DNA of 64,000 bases. It comes from Granulicella sp. GTDB taxonomy: Bacteria > Acidobacteriota > Terriglobia > Terriglobales > Acidobacteriaceae. Under the pieces are notes generated by a model. It had not been told where the DNA came from and made no database searches. It was given only the letters and a program-made list of their open reading frames with translations. Location: NCBI GenBank assembly GCA_027450185.1, contig DAIDKF010000008.1:37491-101490 (forward strand), read 5' to 3'. Position numbers and translations under genes: made by a program. This document shows positions 58,795 to 64,000 of this stretch, piece after piece; position 1 is the stretch's first letter, and every line of letters starts with the position of its first letter.

Positions 58795-60534
58795 ATGCGA
58801 CCAAGCGAAGAAACTCAATCATCCGGGAACAACTCCATGGGCCCTGCACTACCGGATCGAGAGTTGCCTCTGCAGCGTATCTATGCCAGCGAGCGCAACG
58901 CATCCGCGCAGCCGTTCCTCACCCAGCCCACCGACGGCCAGGTGCAGACCTGGACATGGGGCAGCACCATGCAGGAAGTCCGCCGCATCGCCGCCTGGCT
59001 ACAGGAGCAGGGCTGGCCCCCTGGCTCCCACATTGTCATCCTCTCCAAAAACTGCGCCTGGTGGATCATGGCGGACTTTGCCATCTGGATGGCCGGCTAC
59101 GTCAGCGTGCCATTCTTCCCCTCGACGCGTGAGCTTTCTCTCTCCTCCCTCTTCGGCCACTGCCAGCCCGTCGCCTGTTTTGTCGGCCAGCTTGAGCACG
59201 CCCTGCCTCTCACAGAGGACGTCTTCGCACATCTCCCTTACATCGCCTTCCCCAACTGCGCGCCTAAGCACACGCCGCCTGGCAGCGCGCTCTGGTCCGC
59301 CATCATCACCACCCAGGCGCCCATCACCTCCGATCCGGTTCGAGAACCCGGCGACGTCGCGACCATCATCTACACCTCCGGCACCACCGGCCAGCCCAAG
59401 GGCGCCATGCACACCTTCCGATCCCTTAGTCTCATGGGCAAGTCCATGGAACCGGCCTTTGGCCAGAGCCCCGAAGGCATCGACCGCATTCTCTCCTATC
59501 TTCCCCTCGCCCACGTCGCCGAGCGCGCCATCATCGAGATGAACTCCCTCTTTGGCCCCATCCACATCTTCTTCACCGAAGGCCAGCCGACCTTTCTCGC
59601 CGATCTCGTTCGCTCCCGCTCCACCCTCTTCTTCTCCATTCCACGTCTATACATTCGTTTCCGCCAGGGCGTCTTCGAGAAGATCCACGAAAAAAAGTTG
59701 AACCGTCTGCTGGCCATCCCACTCGTCGGCCATCTCGTCCGCAGAAAGATCGTCCGCGCCCTCGGCATGGATCACATGCGTCTGGTCACCTCCGGCGGCG
59801 CGGCCATTCCTGTCGAACTCATCGAGTGGTACATCAAGATGGGGCTCAACTTCGTCGAGGGCTACGGCATGACCGAGACCGGCATCACCCATGTCCCGCT
59901 CCCCGGCAAAGCCCGCATCGGCTACGTCGGCAACGCCAGCCCCTGGGCCATCACCCGCATCTCCCCCGACGGCGAAGTCCAGATCCGCGGCGCCATGAAC
60001 ATGCTCGGATACTTCCGCAATCCCGAACTCACCAGTGAAGCCTTCACCGACGACGGCTACTTCCGCACCGGCGACCGCGGCGAGATCGACGAACTCGGCC
60101 GCCTCCGCCTCATCGGCCGCCTCAAGGAGGAGTTCAAGACCGCCAAGGGCAAGTACGTCGTCCCCGGCCAGATTGAAAAACTCCTCTCGGTCTCGTTTCT
60201 CTTTGAGTCCGTCGTCGTCTTTGGCAGCGGCATGACCGGCCCCTTCGTCATGGCCGTCCTCTCGCCTCCCATCCGTAAGGAACTCCCACCCCCAGGCCAG
60301 CGCGCCGACATCGAATCCAAACTTCTCACCACGCTCGACACCGTCAATGCCCAACTCGAACACCACGAGCAACTCCGCTTCATCGTCATCTCCGAGCAAC
60401 CCTGGACCATCGACAACGACCTCCTGACCCCAACTCTCAAGGTCCGCCGTTCCGCCCTCGAAAAGTGTTTTGCTGCCCGCTTCGCCGCATGGGAAGCCTC
60501 ACAGAGCAAGGTGATTTGGATGGAATCCTTATGA
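58795..60534 (+). CDS. fadD: Long-chain acyl-CoA synthetase (AMP-binding)
   Basis: A 579-residue adenylate-forming ligase that activates fatty acids to acyl-CoA. The P-loop-like TIIYTSGTTGQPKGAMHT, the linker motif EGYGMTETGITHVP and FRTGDRGEIDELGRLRLIGRLKEEFKTAKGKYVVP with the catalytic hinge are complete. It belongs to the AMP-forming long-chain ligase branch with the FKTAKGKYV ending shared by eukaryotic ACSL proteins. AAAGGTG is 4 nt before ATG. Its stop overlaps the start of the downstream hydrolase gene. Confidence 0.92.
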   Translation: MRPSEETQSSGNNSMGPALPDRELPLQRIYASERNASAQPFLTQPTDGQVQTWTWGSTMQEVRRIAAWLQEQGWPPGSHIVILSKNCAWWIMADFAIWMAGYVSVPFFPSTRELSLSSLFGHCQPVACFVGQLEHALPLTEDVFAHLPYIAFPNCAPKHTPPGSALWSAIITTQAPITSDPVREPGDVATIIYTSGTTGQPKGAMHTFRSLSLMGKSMEPAFGQSPEGIDRILSYLPLAHVAERAIIEMNSLFGPIHIFFTEGQPTFLADLVRSRSTLFFSIPRLYIRFRQGVFEKIHEKKLNRLLAIPLVGHLVRRKIVRALGMDHMRLVTSGGAAIPVELIEWYIKMGLNFVEGYGMTETGITHVPLPGKARIGYVGNASPWAITRISPDGEVQIRGAMNMLGYFRNPELTSEAFTDDGYFRTGDRGEIDELGRLRLIGRLKEEFKTAKGKYVVPGQIEKLLSVSFLFESVVVFGSGMTGPFVMAVLSPPIRKELPPPGQRADIESKLLTTLDTVNAQLEHHEQLRFIVISEQPWTIDNDLLTPTLKVRRSALEKCFAARFAAWEASQSKVIWMESL

Positions 60535-61376
60535 GCAACCACACCACCACGACCAACCCCACGGCAACACTGCACACCCAACTCCTGCATCTGCAACTTG
60601 CCGGCAAGAGGACGGAAGTCGCCTATCACGCCTTCTCCTCAGCCCCCGGAACCATCCTCATGCTGCATGAGGCGCTCGGTTCTGTCAGCTACTGGAAGTC
60701 CTTTCCGCAGCAACTCGCCCACACTACCGGCTACAACGTCATCACCTACTCCCGCGCCGGCCATGGCGACTCCGAGGGTCCTGTCGAACTGCGCACCGAC
60801 GACTACTACCTGCAGCAGGTTCAGATCGTCATCCCGGCTCTCCTCAAGCACTTCTCCGTCGACTGCCCCGTTCTTTACGGCCACAGCGAAGGCGCGGGCA
60901 TCGCACTCCTCTACGCCGCTAAATCTCCCCGCCTGAAGGCCCTCATCCTCGAGAGCCCCTTCGTCATCGGCAACCAGGCTGCCGGTCAGGTCATCCAGCA
61001 GATGGCCTCCGTCTACTCCGGCAGCAAGCTCCAGCAGCGGCTCGCCCACTACCACCAGAACCCCGACGAGGTCTTCCACTCATGGGTTCGCTGGGCTGCA
61101 TCCCTCGGCAAGGAGATCTTTCCTCTCCGCAATTTTCTCCCTGACATCGCCTGTCCCGTCCTTGTTCTGCAAGGCGAACGCGATGAGTTCGGCACCACCC
61201 AGCAACTCGCAGCGCTCCAGGCCTCCATTGCAAATGTTCAGCACGAAACCTTCGCCAACACCGGCCACCTGCCTCACCGCGAGCAGACCGATAGTGTATT
61301 GCAAACGGTTTCGCAGTTTTTATCCAGCTTGCCTTTATCCAACCTGCAGCCGCTTACCGGCGGTTGCAACTCATAA
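60531..61376 (+). CDS. Alpha/beta-fold hydrolase
   Basis: A 281-residue hydrolase. The nucleophile elbow is YGHSEGAGIALLY (GxSxG), the acid is the Asp of QGERDEFG and the base the His of TGHLPHRE. The oxyanion region is LHEALGSVSYWKSF. It starts at ATG 60531, overlapping the fadD stop (ATGA), so it is translationally coupled to acyl-CoA synthetase and may hydrolyse an ester or thioester that feeds or relieves that pathway. No TM helix or signal peptide is seen. Exact substrate unknown. Confidence 0.87.
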   Translation: MSNHTTTTNPTATLHTQLLHLQLAGKRTEVAYHAFSSAPGTILMLHEALGSVSYWKSFPQQLAHTTGYNVITYSRAGHGDSEGPVELRTDDYYLQQVQIVIPALLKHFSVDCPVLYGHSEGAGIALLYAAKSPRLKALILESPFVIGNQAAGQVIQQMASVYSGSKLQQRLAHYHQNPDEVFHSWVRWAASLGKEIFPLRNFLPDIACPVLVLQGERDEFGTTQQLAALQASIANVQHETFANTGHLPHREQTDSVLQTVSQFLSSLPLSNLQPLTGGCNS

Positions 61377-61400
61377 CCGTACTATCAAGGGAGCTTCACC

Positions 61401-62147
61401 ATGTCGCATCGGCCACGCATCACCCGTCTTCTCGCACTTTGCTCGATCCTCTTCTCCCTCACCCAGGTCACCTGCGTCGCCCAGCAAGCCTATGTTGGCC
61501 GCTATGACCTCTACACCGGTTTCTCCGACCTCAAGACCCCCGGTCTCAACGGCATCAATCAGATTGGCTTCCATCTCCAGGCCGGCATGACCAACACCCG
61601 CCTTATCTCCTCCGGCTTCGACTACAGCATCCAGAGTGGCGACACCACACTGATTCCAAGCATGGCCAGCCCGGTCATCATCGCCGGCATCACCCAGCTC
61701 TACGCGGCGGGATACCTTCCCCCCACCTACGCCCTCAATATTCCCCTTCACGCCACCACCCAGACATTCACAGCAGGCTCGCAGTTTAACTATCGCCACT
61801 TCTCCAAGGTGACGCTCTTCATCCGCCCCAGCCTGGCTGCCTTCCGCCTCGCAGCCACACCCCATCCCCAAAACATCCAGGACGGAATCGTGGTCGGTGC
61901 CCTTGAGGCTGCAAACGTCCTCCAGCCCAACGGAAACATCGTCGATTGGACCGGAGCCTACGGCATTGGCGGTGGCGCGGAGCTGGCCCTCGCCAGGCAT
62001 CTCGGCCTGCGCATGCAAATGGACGCGGTCTGGAACCATCCTTTCAACTATGTCCTGGCCAACGGTGGCTGGAGCTACCGCTACTCCTTCGGCCCCGCCT
62101 TCCACTTCGGCCGCAACGTCCCCGCCCACCACCACAAGATGAACTAG
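61401..62147 (+). CDS. Exported protein, probable small outer-membrane beta-barrel
   Basis: A 248-residue protein with a signal peptide (RLLALCSILFSLTQVTCVAQ, cleavage near VAQ-QA). The mature part shows alternating strands with aromatic girdle residues (YVGRYDLYTGFSDL, FNYRHFSKVTLFIRPS, WSYRYSFGPAFHFG), typical of eight-stranded OmpA-like barrels. A His-rich end (AHHHK) closes it. It lies 24 nt after the hydrolase gene and is probably in the same transcript. Fatty-acid uptake would fit the context, but this is speculation. Confidence 0.6.
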   Translation: MSHRPRITRLLALCSILFSLTQVTCVAQQAYVGRYDLYTGFSDLKTPGLNGINQIGFHLQAGMTNTRLISSGFDYSIQSGDTTLIPSMASPVIIAGITQLYAAGYLPPTYALNIPLHATTQTFTAGSQFNYRHFSKVTLFIRPSLAAFRLAATPHPQNIQDGIVVGALEAANVLQPNGNIVDWTGAYGIGGGAELALARHLGLRMQMDAVWNHPFNYVLANGGWSYRYSFGPAFHFGRNVPAHHHKMN

Positions 62148-62210
62148 CCGCATTCGCCTTCATCTTGCATGGGCGCAACTTCAGCAACACCGTAACCTCA
62201 ACCCACCACC

Positions 62211-62241
62211 GCGGCGGGAGCCAACTCATCGCTCCTGCCGC
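62211..62241 (+). other. Hairpin upstream of the DUF2141 gene
   Basis: GCGGCGGGAGC and GCTCCTGCCGC form an 11-bp stem with one mismatch and a 9-nt loop, 23 nt before the next start. There is no U-run after it, so it may be an mRNA-stabilising or weak termination structure between the barrel gene and the DUF2141 gene. Confidence 0.4.
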
Positions 62242-62264
62242 GCCACACCCGCTGGAGAAATCCT

Positions 62265-62747
62265 ATGAATATCACCCTCACCCGCTGCGCAACCGTTGCC
62301 GCATTTCTCCTTGCCGCAACTCTGTACCCCCCAGGCTCTGTACTCGCTCACCAAACCCCAGCCACCTCCGCACCCATCACCTGCAACCTCGTCGTCCACA
62401 TCGACGGCTTCCGCAACCAGAAAGGTGATGCCGGCCTCTCCATATTCAACTCACCAGACGGCTGGCCCGAGAACAACGACAAGGCCTTCACCCACGGCCC
62501 CCACCCCTTCTCCGGAACCCAGACCACTATCACCCTGCAGATCCCGCCCGGTCGCTACGCCCTCGCCGCCCTGCACGACGAAAACTCCAACCACAAGCTC
62601 GATCGCAACTTCTTCGGCATCCCAAAAGAGGGCTTCGGCTTCTCCAACAACCCCCATGTCCTGCTCACCGCGCCCTCCTTCAACACCGCGGCCATGCAAG
62701 TCACCTGCCCCACCACCGAGGCCACCATCCACCTCATCTACAAATAG
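62265..62747 (+). CDS. DUF2141 domain-containing exported protein
   Basis: A 160-residue protein with a signal peptide (about 1-28, ending near VLAHQ) and one DUF2141 domain: NLVVHIDGFRNQKGDAGLSIF, PPGRYALAALHDENSNHKLDRN, then FGIPKEGFGFSNNP. The family is a small secreted beta-sandwich of unknown function found widely in Gram-negative bacteria. GGAG lies 8 nt before ATG. Last plus-strand gene in the window. Confidence 0.88.
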   Translation: MNITLTRCATVAAFLLAATLYPPGSVLAHQTPATSAPITCNLVVHIDGFRNQKGDAGLSIFNSPDGWPENNDKAFTHGPHPFSGTQTTITLQIPPGRYALAALHDENSNHKLDRNFFGIPKEGFGFSNNPHVLLTAPSFNTAAMQVTCPTTEATIHLIYK

Positions 62748-62777
62748 CGCCTGCCCCACCAACCACACACCGCCGGC

Positions 62778-63839
62778 CTACGCCTGGCTCGTCCACCACC
62801 CCGACCGCAGCTCCACTCCCGCGACCACCTCGCTTGGTCTCCCCGGCACGGGCAGCCACAGCTTTATCCCCTTCTCATCCGCCAGTTCCAGTACCCGTTC
62901 CACCGGCTCCTTCCACCCATGCAGCGCCAGGTTGAACAGCCCCCAGTGAATCGGCATCAGCATCCCACCCCCCGGCGACAACGCCGCAAATGCCTTCACC
63001 GCATTATCCGGTCCCAGGTGAATCCCATCCCACAGCGAATGAAACGCCCCAATCTCCAGCATCGCTACATCGAATCCGCTGCGCCGTTCCGCCGTCGCCT
63101 CATACTGTGCCGCAATCTCCTCAAACCCCTCCCACCATCCCGAGTCTGCACCGAAGTACACCCGATGCTCCGGCCCCTCCAGCACGTACGAACTCCACAG
63201 CGTCGTAAACCTGTCGAACATCCCGCGCCCCGAAAAATGCCTTGACGGCCACGCCGTCACCTTCAGCGTCCCCACTCCCACGCTCTCGGTCCAATCCAGC
63301 TCCGTAATCTGTGCCGCCCGCACGCCAAATCCGCGCAGCCGCCGCCCCACGCCCAGCGACGTCACCCATCGCGCTCCGGCCGCAGCCTCCACCCGCGCCA
63401 ACCGCCTCACCGTCGCCGCTCCCAGATGATCGTAGTGGTCATGCGAGATCAGCACCACATCGATCTTCGGCAACTCGTCCAAAGCAATCGTCGGCTGAAA
63501 GAACCGCTTCGGCCCCATAAACGAAAACGGGCTTGCCCTCTGCTCCCACACCGGATCGACCAGTACCCGCATCCCATCCATCTCGATCAGCAACGCCGAG
63601 TGTCCAAACCAGGTCACGCGCAACCCACTCGCCGGCGCCGCCGCGAACGCATTCGCATCCGTCCGGAACGGTCCCAGCGGACGCTTTGGCTCCGACTCCG
63701 CCCGATTGTTCACATACTGCGGCAGCACCTTGAACACAACGCCCAGTCCGCCCACCGTAGTCGGTACCGGATTCAAAAACCTGCGCCCACGCTTCTCTGC
63801 TCGCTTTAAGTAGCTCACTGTTTTATTGGATGCAGCCAC
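62778..63839 (-). CDS. MBL-fold metal-dependent hydrolase (UlaG/NAPE-PLD-like)
   Basis: A 353-residue metallo-beta-lactamase-fold enzyme. The metal motif is ISHDHYDHLGAAT, and further ligands are in WPSRHFSGRG, FGADSGW and MPIHWGLFNLALHGWKEP. WFGHSALLIEMDGMRVLVDPVW is typical of the UlaG/NAPE-PLD branch acting on phospholipids, lactones or phosphodiesters. It has no clear signal peptide, but the N-terminus is basic. GTG start at 63839 with GAGG close upstream. Substrate unknown; it could act on membrane lipids in keeping with the neighbouring fatty-acid genes. Confidence 0.87.
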   Translation of the reverse strand: MAASNKTVSYLKRAEKRGRRFLNPVPTTVGGLGVVFKVLPQYVNNRAESEPKRPLGPFRTDANAFAAAPASGLRVTWFGHSALLIEMDGMRVLVDPVWEQRASPFSFMGPKRFFQPTIALDELPKIDVVLISHDHYDHLGAATVRRLARVEAAAGARWVTSLGVGRRLRGFGVRAAQITELDWTESVGVGTLKVTAWPSRHFSGRGMFDRFTTLWSSYVLEGPEHRVYFGADSGWWEGFEEIAAQYEATAERRSGFDVAMLEIGAFHSLWDGIHLGPDNAVKAFAALSPGGGMLMPIHWGLFNLALHGWKEPVERVLELADEKGIKLWLPVPGRPSEVVAGVELRSGWWTSQA

Positions 63840-63892
63840 CGCCTCAACGTCTCACTTCAACCGCACGCACTCCCACTAGACCATCCCCCCGC

Positions 63893-64000
63893 CTAATCGC
63901 CCCCATACAGCGCGTCGATCCGGTCCTTATACCGCTCAAAGATCACTCTCCGCTTCAACTTCATACTCGGCGTCAACTCGCCCCCCTCGATACTCCACTC
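63893..64000 (-). CDS. AMP-dependent long-chain acyl-CoA ligase, C-terminal fragment (cut by window edge)
   Basis: Only the last 35 codons are in the window, ending at TAG 63893. GELTPSMKLKRRVIFERYKD is the characteristic C-terminal motif of long-chain fatty-acid-CoA ligases (TPSMKLKR with the catalytic Lys region). It would be a second acyl-CoA ligase beside fadD. It is upstream of the MBL gene on the same strand, 54 nt away. Confidence 0.75.
   Translation of the reverse strand, partial: EWSIEGGELTPSMKLKRRVIFERYKDRIDALYGGD

Overview
The window is about 59% G+C by eye and reads as chromosomal DNA of an acidobacterium, probably class Terriglobia (Edaphobacter/Granulicella/Terriglobus relatives). 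This is inferred from a GWxTD-domain protein beside a secreted carboxypeptidase-regulatory-like protein, the RND and MacA-type efflux genes, frequent TTG/GTG starts and the general protein style; no rRNA is present to prove it. I see no insertion sequence, prophage, CRISPR array or replication origin.

Layout. 0.2-1.3 kb: a PilZ protein and a LuxR-type regulator whose receiver phosphorylation site is Glu instead of Asp. 1.4-3.5 kb: an MFS carboxylate-type transporter and phenylalanine 4-hydroxylase. 3.5-7.5 kb: tRNA-Gln(CUG) and a minus-strand sulfite/nitrite reductase-siroheme operon, bracketed by inverted copies of a ~110-bp dispersed repeat. The reductase gene is preceded by a promoter, a 21-codon cysteine-rich leader ORF, a competing antiterminator and a Rho-independent terminator; together these look like a cysteine-sensing attenuator. 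8.1-10 kb: GTP-type PEP carboxykinase. 10-16.6 kb: a TetR repressor divergent from a complete RND tripartite pump, with a perfect palindromic operator between them. 16.6-27.4 kb: an eight-gene purine operon (purF-L-M-C-D-N-E-K, minus strand) with overlapping stops and starts.

27.5-36.9 kb is envelope-related: a possible 54-codon ORF, a CarboxypepD_reg-like exported protein, a GWxTD protein, a MacA-like adaptor with a MacB-type ATPase but no permease, and a 960-residue exported protein of unknown function. 36.9-44 kb: two APC amino-acid permeases, thiE, accC, accB and an M24 aminopeptidase, all on the minus strand. 44-45.4 kb: a Tat-exported metallophosphoesterase and a small excisionase-type HTH protein.

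45.6-61.4 kb is a fatty-acid beta-oxidation region: an Fe-S membrane ETF oxidoreductase with etfA and etfB, two acyl-CoA dehydrogenases, thiolase, a hydroxyacyl-CoA dehydrogenase/enoyl-CoA hydratase fusion, a TetR regulator, an SDR, an acyl-CoA synthetase and an alpha/beta hydrolase. Four related near-palindromic sites (core ACCSTCSG) lie upstream of etfBA/acd, fadA, the fusion gene and fadD. I infer that they form a local regulon, probably of the TetR protein encoded at 56.9-57.7 kb. Electrons from both dehydrogenases would pass through EtfAB to the membrane Fe-S protein and then to quinone. The right end holds an outer-membrane-type protein, a DUF2141 protein, an MBL-fold hydrolase and the C-terminus of a second acyl-CoA ligase cut by the window edge.
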